From an uncultured bacterium (GTDB lineage: Bacteria; Planctomycetota; Uabimicrobiia; Uabimicrobiales; JABWCH01), in the NCBI GenBank assembly GCA_938003875.1, contig CALKWO010000306.1, positions 1 to 13,427 on the forward strand: a stretch of 13,427 bases of DNA, written 5' to 3'. The position numbers were made by a program, and so were the translations under genes. Below, one piece after another: positions 7,395-13,427 of the stretch (position 1 is the stretch's first letter; each line of letters begins with the position of its first letter). The notes under the pieces are model-generated. The model saw only the letters and a program-made list of their open reading frames with translations. It was not told the origin of the DNA and searched no databases.

Positions 7395-8155
7395 TGCTTT
7401 TTTCCTTAGAAACCAAGGAGGCTCTAGCCAAAACTTTGCCTGAGTATAGTTTTTGCTTTTGTGATGTCCTGCCTTCGACACAAGACGAATGTCTGAGGAT
7501 GTACCAGAAGGAACCCGACAAGAAATGGGTTGTGCTTGCCAAGGAGCAGACACAAGGAAGAGGACGCTATTCTCGTGTCTGGCAATCGCCTCCTGGTGTT
7601 AATCTTTATGTTTCTTTTATAGACGACAATTCTTTTGGAAAACAGATAGGATACCTGAACCTTTTTTATGGTATTCTTTTATTTGAAGCAGTTTCTTCTG
7701 TCTTAGGTTTTTCCGATGGACTGACGCTCAAATGGCCCAATGACCTTTATTTTAAAGATAAGAAGCTGGCTGGCATTCTATTCCAATCTTTGGAAATGGA
7801 AATGCAAAAGTTGATTGTAGGAATAGGAATCAATGTATATGCACAAAAAGAGCAAATTCCAGAAACAGGCACATCCTTGCTATTGGAAGCAGGACAAAAT
7901 CTCAGCCCAAAAACAAGAGTATCTCTTCTGGAAAAATTGTTCTTGAGTTTAAACACAGAGCATCGGGCGGAATATTCCAGGAATCCGAGCTTAGTTCTGG
8001 ATCGTTTTTGGGAATACTCCAGGGCCACACAACAAAACCAATATCTTTATAGTTCGCACTTCTATAGCCATACAGGAGTTCTGGATAAAATCCATTCTGA
8101 TGGAACTGTAGATATTCTTACCCAGGATGCTCAAAGAATTCATTTGAAAACATAG
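7391..8155 (+). CDS. birA: Biotin-[acetyl-CoA-carboxylase] ligase, class I (no DNA-binding domain)
   Basis: Activates biotin with ATP to biotinyl-AMP and attaches it to the carrier domain of biotin enzymes such as acetyl-CoA carboxylase. The 254 aa protein begins directly with the BPL/LplA catalytic domain: STQDE (29-33), the biotin/ATP loop GRGRYSRVWQSPPG (56-69), KWPNDLYFKDKKLAGIL (114-130, with the catalytic-type Lys125) and GIGINVY (144-150). A short C-terminal SH3-like domain (about 215-254) is present. The N-terminal winged-helix domain of E. coli BirA is missing, so it should not act as the biotin-operon repressor. AGGGAGA (7377-7383) is 7 bases before the first of two tandem ATGs. The start overlaps the stop of the preceding gene, implying translational coupling. 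No biotin-synthesis or carboxylase gene lies in the window. Confidence 0.93.
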   Translation: MMLFSLETKEALAKTLPEYSFCFCDVLPSTQDECLRMYQKEPDKKWVVLAKEQTQGRGRYSRVWQSPPGVNLYVSFIDDNSFGKQIGYLNLFYGILLFEAVSSVLGFSDGLTLKWPNDLYFKDKKLAGILFQSLEMEMQKLIVGIGINVYAQKEQIPETGTSLLLEAGQNLSPKTRVSLLEKLFLSLNTEHRAEYSRNPSLVLDRFWEYSRATQQNQYLYSSHFYSHTGVLDKIHSDGTVDILTQDAQRIHLKT

Positions 8156-8173
8156 TTTTAGAGAGGACAAACA

Positions 8174-9055
8174 ATGCAAATCGGAACTTTGGAAATCAAA
8201 GTAGGCCTTGCTGAAATGCTTAAAGGCGGCGTAATTATGGATGTAACCAATGCCGAGCAGGCTAAGATCGCTCAGGATGCAGGTGCTGCTGCTGTAATGG
8301 CTCTGGAAAGAGTTCCTGCTGATATTCGCAAGGAAGGCGGGGTCGCCAGAATGGCGGATGTCAATAAAATTATGGAAATCCGTAAGGCAGTGAGCATTCC
8401 CGTCATGGCAAAAGCTCGTATTGGCCATTTTGTGGAAGCCCAGATACTGGAATACATTGGCGTGGACTTTATCGATGAAAGTGAAGTTCTGACACCAGCC
8501 GATGACAAAAACCATATCAACAAACATGATTTTAAGGTTCCTTTTGTTTGTGGAGCGAGAGATTTAGGCGAAGCTCTGCGAAGAATCGGAGAAGGAGCTG
8601 CCATGATCCGAACCAAAGGCGAGGCAGGCTCTGGAAATATCGTTGAGGCAGTACGTCATATACGGCTTGTGATTTCACAAATCAAAAAATTGACCGTCGC
8701 TGGTCAGGAAGAACTCATGTCTATGGCGAAAGAGCTAGGTGCTCCCTATAGCCTGGTGGAATGGGTAGCAAAGCACGGTACTCTTCCTGTCCCTAATTTT
8801 GCAGCAGGTGGAGTCGCTACACCAGCAGATGCCGCCCTCATGATGCAACTAGGAGCACAGGCAGTATTTGTAGGCTCAGGTATCTTCAAATCCCAAGACC
8901 CTGCAAAAAGAGCAGCAGCCATAGTCCAGGCCACAACTCATTACAAAGACCCAGAAGTTTTAGCCAGAGTGAGTACAGGCCTTCTGGAGCCTATGAGAGG
9001 ATTAGACATCGCTGCCATGCCAGAAAAAGAACAAATGCAAACAAGAGGATGGTAG
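8174..9055 (+). CDS. pdxS: Pyridoxal 5'-phosphate synthase, lyase subunit PdxS
   Basis: Makes PLP (active vitamin B6) from ribose/ribulose 5-phosphate, glyceraldehyde 3-phosphate and ammonia in the DXP-independent pathway; ammonia normally comes from the glutaminase PdxT. The 293 aa (beta/alpha)8 barrel is full length, one residue shorter than B. subtilis PdxS. Key residues are present: D23 in GGVIMDVTN, the Schiff-base Lys80 in PVMAKARIGH, and R146/K148 in IRTKGEAGSGNIVEAVRH. GSGIFKSQDP (234-243) matches the phosphate-binding strand end. GAGAGG 7 bases ahead is a strong ribosome-binding site. The gene follows birA by 18 bases, so it is probably the last gene of the Hsp70 operon. No pdxT follows; the partner glutaminase must be encoded elsewhere, or free ammonia is used. 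Confidence 0.98.
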   Translation: MQIGTLEIKVGLAEMLKGGVIMDVTNAEQAKIAQDAGAAAVMALERVPADIRKEGGVARMADVNKIMEIRKAVSIPVMAKARIGHFVEAQILEYIGVDFIDESEVLTPADDKNHINKHDFKVPFVCGARDLGEALRRIGEGAAMIRTKGEAGSGNIVEAVRHIRLVISQIKKLTVAGQEELMSMAKELGAPYSLVEWVAKHGTLPVPNFAAGGVATPADAALMMQLGAQAVFVGSGIFKSQDPAKRAAAIVQATTHYKDPEVLARVSTGLLEPMRGLDIAAMPEKEQMQTRGW

Positions 9056-9116
9056 TCCCTAAAGAAGGAAACCTCTTGTATAAAAATTCCCGCCTCGTAT
9101 AGGCAAAGAAATAAAT

Positions 9117-9136
9117 CCTGGGCATTTGTGCCCAGG
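9117..9136. repeat. GC-rich hairpin between pdxS and the TRAP gene
   Basis: CCTGGGCA and TGCCCAGG form a perfect 8-bp stem with a TTTG loop. It lies 61 bases after the pdxS stop and 21 bases before the next start. The bases after it on the + strand are A-rich, not a U-tract, so it is not a classical terminator in that direction. Its wording is like the second hairpin of the right-end element (CCAGGGGC/GCCCCTGG), so it may be a stray member of the same repeat class, or a structure influencing downstream expression. The rest of 9056-9157 shows no gene. Confidence 0.55.
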
Positions 9137-9157
9137 AAAAATTAAAAGGTCAAAAAA

Positions 9158-10168
9158 ATGTTAAGAAAATGTAATTTTTGTTTTGTATTTCTCTTTTTTT
9201 TCTCTTTTTATTGCAATGTTTTTCTTCAGGGGCAAACAGTAACCCTGCGGATTGCCACTGTTGTGCCTGAAGGGTCAACCTGGGTGAAGTCTTTGCAAAA
9301 TCTGGATAAAGAAATTAGAAGAACCATGAATATCCAGTTGATTGTCTATGCAGGAGGAACAGCAGGAGAATCCAAGGCAATCATGGAAAAAATCAAATAT
9401 GGACAGCTTGATGGTGGTGGTTTCATTGGATCTTCCCTGGGAGAGATTTGTCCTAAAATCCGTATCATGGATATTCCTTATCAATACCATTCGCTGGAGG
9501 AATGGAAGCATGTATTCAAAAATATACGAAGCGAGTTGGTAGAAGATTTTGAAAAGGCCAATTTCATGGTTTTAGGATGGGGCTATGGTGGTTTTGTAGA
9601 TCTATATTCTAAGCAGCCCATTCGTACCCTGGGAGATTTTCAGTCTGCTAAGATCTGGTTTTCTACAGGGGATCCCATGATGGAAGCCATTTTCCGTGAA
9701 TTGAAAATACAGGGTATTCCCCTGGAAACCAGTGCTATTTTCCCTGCCTTGCAAACAGGTCTGGTAAACTGTGTTTATAATACACCCTATGGCTTAATGG
9801 CTATCCAATGGCATACACACGTTCGATATTGCACAAAATATCCTATTATCAACCCACTAGGAGCCGTTGTCATTACAAAAGCGGCATACGAAAAAATTCC
9901 TGCGCGTTTCCGCAATCTCTTTTTACGAACCTGTAAAAAACATTTTTCTACTCTGGGTGAAGATGTGGAAGAAAAAAATATAGAGGCAATGAAAGATTTA
10001 GAGGAACGCTTTAAAATCCAGATGATCGCTCCTGATCCTGCCTGGCTGGAAGAGACCATGCGCTGTGGGAAAAAAGTAGGAGAAGAACAGATCGACAAGC
10101 TTTATTCCAAAGATTTTTATCATAGAGTGCTAAAAATCCAGGAGGAATTCCGTAGCAAAAAGAAATAA
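9158..10168 (+). CDS. dctP: TRAP-type solute-binding protein, DctP family
   Basis: A periplasmic ligand-capturing subunit of a TRAP transporter, 336 aa. An unusually Phe-rich signal peptide (1 to about 25) precedes TLRIATVVPEGSTW (29-42), the standard family opening. It continues with VYAGGTAGESKAIMEKIKYG (63-82), GLQTG-like ALQTGLVNCVYNTP (197-210) and a C-terminal helical region. The Arg that in most DctP proteins clamps the substrate carboxylate (KIRV) is Trp167 here (KIWF), as in a subset of the family that I recall having KVWVPEGDP at this site. The ligand may therefore not be a simple C4-dicarboxylate. AAAAGG lies 8 bases before the ATG. DctQ and DctM membrane subunits are absent; instead a FecCD ABC permease begins 7 bases after the stop. 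The partner membrane proteins are probably elsewhere, or the protein has another use. Confidence 0.88.
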   Translation: MLRKCNFCFVFLFFFSFYCNVFLQGQTVTLRIATVVPEGSTWVKSLQNLDKEIRRTMNIQLIVYAGGTAGESKAIMEKIKYGQLDGGGFIGSSLGEICPKIRIMDIPYQYHSLEEWKHVFKNIRSELVEDFEKANFMVLGWGYGGFVDLYSKQPIRTLGDFQSAKIWFSTGDPMMEAIFRELKIQGIPLETSAIFPALQTGLVNCVYNTPYGLMAIQWHTHVRYCTKYPIINPLGAVVITKAAYEKIPARFRNLFLRTCKKHFSTLGEDVEEKNIEAMKDLEERFKIQMIAPDPAWLEETMRCGKKVGEEQIDKLYSKDFYHRVLKIQEEFRSKKK

Positions 10169-10175
10169 AAACACA

Positions 10176-11210
10176 GTGAGAAAAACATTTCCTTTTTATC
10201 GTCTTTTTTTTATCCTTTTTCTTCTTTTTGCAGGTGTTTTGGTTCATCTTGCTTCAGGATCAAGCGAAATCCCTTTAGAAAAAGTGATAGGGCTTTTATA
10301 TCAAAAAATTTCAGGGAGTGAATGGGGAGAAGACTATCTCTATGGGATCATTCTCTGGAATGGCAGAATGCCAAGACTGATTGTCGCCTTTTTTGTAGGG
10401 GCATCTCTTTCCATATCAGGGGCGGTCATGCAAGCTCTTTTTAAAAATCCTATGGCATCTCCTGATGTTACAGGAGTGGCTTCTGCTTCTGTCTTTGGTG
10501 CAATCCTAAGCATTGTTACAGGAGCAGCGAGCTACGGTTTTTACTCCCTGGCTTTTTTTTCCATTGTATCGGCCATCATCACCCTTTTTATGGTATACCT
10601 TTTGTCTACTTCCTATGGAAAAACATCCTGCATCACTCTGCTCCTCGTGGGCATGGCTGTTTCCTTATTTTTTGCGAGCATGGTCGCTTTTCTTATTACC
10701 ATCAAGCTCCATGATTGGGAAACAGGGAAGACGATTGTTGCCTGGACATTAGGCGATCTGAATGACCGCCAATGGGAGCATGTTTGCACCATTTTTACCA
10801 CTTTTCTTATAGGGACAGGTATCATTCTTTTTTTTACAAGAGATCTCAACATACTCATGCACGGAGAAGAAATTGCCTCCAATCTAGGCGTTGATGTAAA
10901 TCATGTTAGATTTCTCCTTTTGCTTGCCTGTGCTTTTTTAACAGGGGGAGCTATTGGAGTAGCAGGCATGATAGGCTTTATAGGATTGATCATTCCTCAT
11001 ATCGTCCGATCTTTATTCGGCAATGACCATTATATTTTATTGCCTTTTTCTATACTATGTGGAGGAATATTCCTTTTGTATTGCGACCTTCTATTGAGGA
11101 TAGCCTTCACTATGGATATTAAAATAGGTGCTCTTACAGGATTGATAGGATCGCCTTATTTTTTTTATCTAATATTGAAAAATCGTAGAAAATTTAGTGC
11201 TTTTGGATAA
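10176..11210 (+). CDS. FecCD-family ABC transporter permease (iron-siderophore, heme or cobalamin type)
   Basis: The membrane-spanning subunit of an ABC importer for chelated iron, heme, B12 or similar metals, 344 aa with about nine or ten hydrophobic segments. Family motifs are clear: GRMPRLIVAFFVGASLSISG (63-82), MQALFKNPMASPDVTG (85-100), AWTLGDL (189-195), GVAGMIGFIGLIIPHIVR (261-278) and GALTGLIGSPYFFYL (318-332). The start is a GTG at 10176 with no good ribosome-binding site; the first in-frame ATG would delete the first membrane helix, so GTG is preferred. Translation may depend on coupling to the gene ending 7 bases upstream. No ABC ATPase or cluster-A binding protein lies in the window. 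The C-terminus overlaps a possible GTG start of the next gene. Substrate cannot be decided. Confidence 0.92.
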   Translation: MRKTFPFYRLFFILFLLFAGVLVHLASGSSEIPLEKVIGLLYQKISGSEWGEDYLYGIILWNGRMPRLIVAFFVGASLSISGAVMQALFKNPMASPDVTGVASASVFGAILSIVTGAASYGFYSLAFFSIVSAIITLFMVYLLSTSYGKTSCITLLLVGMAVSLFFASMVAFLITIKLHDWETGKTIVAWTLGDLNDRQWEHVCTIFTTFLIGTGIILFFTRDLNILMHGEEIASNLGVDVNHVRFLLLLACAFLTGGAIGVAGMIGFIGLIIPHIVRSLFGNDHYILLPFSILCGGIFLLYCDLLLRIAFTMDIKIGALTGLIGSPYFFYLILKNRRKFSAFG

Positions 11211-11229
11211 TTTTTTAAATTGGTGTCCT

Positions 11230-13122
11230 ATGCAATTTTTTTTGAATTTACGAAACTATTTCTTTTTGAATTATATTGCTTTATTTTGTCAAACATTCAT
11301 TTTTTTTAAAATGGCAGAACAGCCTGATTTTTTAACAACTTTTTTTTGTATAGCTGTTTATATAACATATCCTGTTATCTATTTAGCCGTTATTTTTATT
11401 CCTGTTTTGCTTCTATCCTGGATTTTAGGGAAGGGATTGCGACGTTTTTCTGCTCTGAGATTCGTGATTTACACTATCACGATTGTAGGGTGTACTCTTA
11501 TCCAGATCGTTTTGATTACAGACATTTATATCTTTAAAATATTTGGCTTTCATTTCAATGGATTTATCTTGAATATGCTTCTGACAAAAGGAGGTATCCA
11601 GGCACTGGGAAGCGAAGATTCTACATATATGAGCGTAGCCTTGATTTCTTCTGGCTTTCTTCTTTTCCAGACTCTGCTATTCCTCTCTGTCGCCTGCATA
11701 CAAAAGATACAAACTTTTTTCCAAAAGCTTTTCGTAAAAAAAGTTTCCATCGCTATGGTTTCGATTTTTTTATCACTCGCTATCTTTGAGCGTGTAAACT
11801 ATGCTGTATGCAGCGTCAAAGCCTATATGCCTGTATTGGAAGCTTCTAATGCTTTCCCTTTCTATATTCCTTTCCACATGAACAAAGCACTCAAAAAACT
11901 AGGATTGAAAGCCAAAGAGGGGCGACATTTTAAAATAAAAATCGGAGATGTCAATCTTTGTTATCCTTTAAAACCCATAGAGAGGAAAGAAAATCCAAAG
12001 AACTATAATATTGTCTGGCTGGTTGGAGAATCCTTGAGAACAGATGTTCTGGAGGCTTCTATCATGCCAGAAACCTGGAAATTTGCCCAAAAAAGCCTTT
12101 TTTTTCAGAATCACTATAGTGGTGGAAACTCCACCAGAACAGGTGTTTTTACCTTATTCTATGGACTTCATGGCACCTATTGGTTTCCTTTTTTTCATGC
12201 AAAGCGCAGCCCTGTTTTGCTAGATTTTTTACAAAAAGAAGGCTATCATATAGAAATTTTCTCTAGCCAGAGTTTTACTTTTCCTGAATTCGACAAGACC
12301 GTCTTTGTAAATATGCCTCCTGCCCAGATGCACTTGAGCAAATTAACACCAGGATGGCGCAGGGATAGGGAACACGTTGATAGTATTTTGGAATTTTTGT
12401 CCCATCACGACAGGCAAAAACCTTTTATGCTGTTCATGTTCTATGATTCTACGCATTCCAGCTATTCTTTTCCTCCAGAATGCACGATCCGAGAGCCTTA
12501 TATTTTGGATTTCAACTATGTAACAACAGACTTAAAAAAAGATATGGAACTTTTGAAGAACAGCTATATCAATGCTGTCTATCATCTGGACACGCAGGTT
12601 GCACGAGTTCTAAACCATCTGGAAAAGAACAATTTCCTGGAGGATACTATCATCATCATTACAGGAGATCATGGACAAGAATTTATGGAAAAAGGACGAT
12701 GGGGACACCATTCCTCTTTTAGCGAAGAGCAGACAAAAACGCCTCTGGTTCTCTGGGTACCAGGGCAAAAGCATCAAACAATACAAGACATTACCTGCCA
12801 TCAGGATATCGCCCCTACGATTTTGAGCATTCTGGGAGCCAAAAATTCTCCAGAAGACTATTCTCTAGGAAACAATCTTCTGGATTTCCAAAAAGAAGAC
12901 TTCGTTATACTCAGCGATTGGACACAATGGTGTTATGTCGATTATGAATACAAGGGAATCTTTCCTATGGACAGCAAAGAATTCTGGCAACAGAAAGTCA
13001 CAACTCTGAACGATCAGAAAGTCTCTTCTTCTCGTGAATTTTATGAAAAAAATCAGACTCGACTGGTACGCATCATGAAAGATTTGACCAAATTTACAAC
13101 TTTTTCTAAAAATAAAGATTAG
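11230..13122 (+). CDS. Membrane-anchored sulfatase-family protein, YejM/PbgA-like (DUF3413 + alkaline phosphatase superfamily)
   Basis: A 630 aa inner-membrane protein. About five hydrophobic segments (between 10 and 190) resemble the DUF3413 region of E. coli YejM/PbgA; the stretch around TDIYIFKIFGFHFNGF (97-112) matches its typical pattern. The periplasmic domain (about 258-560) is a sulfatase/LtaS fold. It has E267 in WLVGESLRTD, the nucleophile Thr302 within GGNSTRTGVF, D480-H481 in TGDHGQEF, H493/H494 in WGHHSSFSE and H524 in CHQDIAPT. E. coli YejM, a regulator of LPS synthesis via LapB/FtsH, lacks some of these metal ligands, so this one may be a true hydrolase or phospho-headgroup transferase. 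The ATG at 11230 has no clear ribosome-binding site; a GTG at 11197 in frame would add 11 residues and overlap the permease gene. It probably shares a transcript with the transport genes. An LtaS-like or phosphoethanolamine-transferase role is the main alternative. Confidence 0.88.
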   Translation: MQFFLNLRNYFFLNYIALFCQTFIFFKMAEQPDFLTTFFCIAVYITYPVIYLAVIFIPVLLLSWILGKGLRRFSALRFVIYTITIVGCTLIQIVLITDIYIFKIFGFHFNGFILNMLLTKGGIQALGSEDSTYMSVALISSGFLLFQTLLFLSVACIQKIQTFFQKLFVKKVSIAMVSIFLSLAIFERVNYAVCSVKAYMPVLEASNAFPFYIPFHMNKALKKLGLKAKEGRHFKIKIGDVNLCYPLKPIERKENPKNYNIVWLVGESLRTDVLEASIMPETWKFAQKSLFFQNHYSGGNSTRTGVFTLFYGLHGTYWFPFFHAKRSPVLLDFLQKEGYHIEIFSSQSFTFPEFDKTVFVNMPPAQMHLSKLTPGWRRDREHVDSILEFLSHHDRQKPFMLFMFYDSTHSSYSFPPECTIREPYILDFNYVTTDLKKDMELLKNSYINAVYHLDTQVARVLNHLEKNNFLEDTIIIITGDHGQEFMEKGRWGHHSSFSEEQTKTPLVLWVPGQKHQTIQDITCHQDIAPTILSILGAKNSPEDYSLGNNLLDFQKEDFVILSDWTQWCYVDYEYKGIFPMDSKEFWQQKVTTLNDQKVSSSREFYEKNQTRLVRIMKDLTKFTTFSKNKD

Positions 13123-13188
13123 GCACTTGCTGTATAGGAAATTATAGTTTTAGTGATAAATGCACTTTAAGCTATATTCCAAATCTTA

Positions 13189-13263
13189 GCCCCGAAGGGG
13201 CGAAATATAATAGCCAGGGGCAATGCCCCTGGTAAATTACGCAAATTAGCCTCCTTCGGAGGC
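13189..13263. repeat. Cluster of three GC-rich hairpins (REP-like)
   Basis: Three perfect stems follow in 75 bases: GCCCC/GGGGC with a GAA loop (13189-13201), CCAGGGGC/GCCCCTGG with an AAT loop (13214-13232) and GCCTCC/GGAGGC with a TTC loop (13249-13263). The phrases GCCCCGAAGGGGCG and CCAGGGGCAATGCCCCTGG resemble REP-like intergenic repeats known from several bacterial groups. They directly follow the sulfatase gene and could also stabilise or terminate its mRNA, though no T-tract follows any of them. Confidence 0.7.
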
Positions 13264-13285
13264 AATCTTTCCCGTGCGTAAGCTG

Positions 13286-13404
13286 TAATCTTATCGTTAT
13301 CGTTATCTTAATCGTAATCGTTATCCTCTATGAGCATTGATAAAGATAAAGATTACGATAACGATTACGATAACGATTAAGATTAAGATTAAGATTAAGA
13401 TTAA
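13286..13404. repeat. Palindromic tandem-hexamer array, GAT(A/T)A(A/C)
   Basis: The right arm (13339-13404) is eleven uninterrupted hexamers: GATAAA x2, GATTAC, GATAAC, GATTAC, GATAAC, then GATTAA x5. The left arm (13286-13326) carries about seven units of the same family on the opposite strand, one with a one-base deletion. The arms share a perfect 15-bp inverted match (13311-13325 with 13357-13371), so the region can fold into a long hairpin or cruciform. No coding role is visible. Confidence 0.85.
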
Positions 13405-13427
13405 GACAAAACTATAATTTCCTATAC

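Larger units (their letters stand above)
13132..13427. mobile_element. Non-coding element with perfect 20-bp terminal inverted repeats (MITE-like)
   Basis: GTATAGGAAATTATAGTTTT at 13132-13151 is the exact reverse complement of the last 20 bases of the window (13408-13427). Between them lie a copy of the dispersed 33-base repeat (13154-13186), three GC-rich hairpins (13189-13263) and a palindromic hexamer array (13286-13404). No reading frame of note is present. The structure suggests a non-autonomous mobile element or composite intergenic repeat about 296 bases long. The right end coincides with the window end, so the true boundary and any target-site duplication cannot be seen. It begins 9 bases after the sulfatase stop. 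Confidence 0.6.

Noticed and set aside
9076..9103. Promoter for the TRAP gene (TTGTAT and TATAGG, 16 bp apart)
   Set aside because: Both hexamers are poor and overlap a small inverted repeat; such matches are expected by chance in AT-rich DNA.
9056..9157. Riboswitch or rho-independent terminator after pdxS
   Set aside because: Only one hairpin is evident, followed by an A-rich tract and not U. I recognise no conserved aptamer core.
11197..11229. Longer N-terminus of the sulfatase from the GTG at 11197
   Set aside because: It lacks a ribosome-binding site and overlaps the permease gene. The ATG at 11230 lies outside the overlap, though it too has a weak site, so the longer form is not fully excluded.
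9158..13122. Complete siderophore-uptake operon
   Set aside because: Only the permease fits. No ATPase, cluster-A binding protein, TonB receptor or siderophore gene is present.
13286..13404. CRISPR array
   Set aside because: The units are 6 bases long, contiguous and without unique spacers, and no cas gene is present.

Overview
The window is an AT-rich, gene-dense bacterial segment with ten protein-coding genes, nine on the + strand and one on the - strand. I see no rRNA, tRNA, CRISPR array, phage gene or transposase gene. The host is most likely a Gram-negative, LPS-making bacterium: kdsD supplies the Kdo precursor, and the sulfatase-family protein near the right end resembles YejM/PbgA of outer-membrane control. 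I cannot name the phylum from the sequence. The intergenic repeats are of a kind seen in several repeat-rich environmental Gram-negative lineages.

Layout. 1-117: intergenic leader carrying a copy of a dispersed repeat that recurs at the right end. 118-2062: kdsD followed by a secreted papain-like (C1) cysteine peptidase. 2063-2272: convergent intergenic region dominated by a large imperfect inverted repeat that may act as a terminator. 2273-4264 (-): KefB/KefC-type CPA2 cation:proton antiporter with an RCK module. 4265-4484: divergent intergenic region with a near-consensus sigma70 promoter facing right. 4485-9055: a tightly spaced, probably single operon of a short Hsp70 (HscC-like), a lipoyl-less E2-type acyltransferase, a small basic orphan protein, a biotin-protein ligase without a DNA-binding domain, and pdxS. 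9158-13122: a TRAP-type solute-binding protein, a FecCD-type ABC permease and a membrane-anchored sulfatase-family enzyme, all closely spaced. 13132-13427: a non-coding element with perfect 20-bp inverted ends, three GC-rich hairpins and a palindromic array of GAT(A/T)A(A/C) hexamers.

How the genes fit together. kdsD and the YejM-like protein both point to the LPS outer membrane. The peptidase and the TRAP binding protein carry export signals. The Hsp70-to-pdxS operon mixes protein folding with cofactor chemistry (biotin attachment, PLP synthesis, an acyltransferase fold related to lipoyl enzymes); a functional link among these is inference only. Two transport proteins (TRAP P-subunit and FecCD permease) lie side by side, yet neither has its usual partners in view.

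The most unusual material is non-coding: the TIR-bounded element at the right end, the related repeat at the left end, and the inverted repeat at 2121-2267. Both window ends lie in related repeat sequence, which would fit a contig that ends where repeats stopped the assembly.
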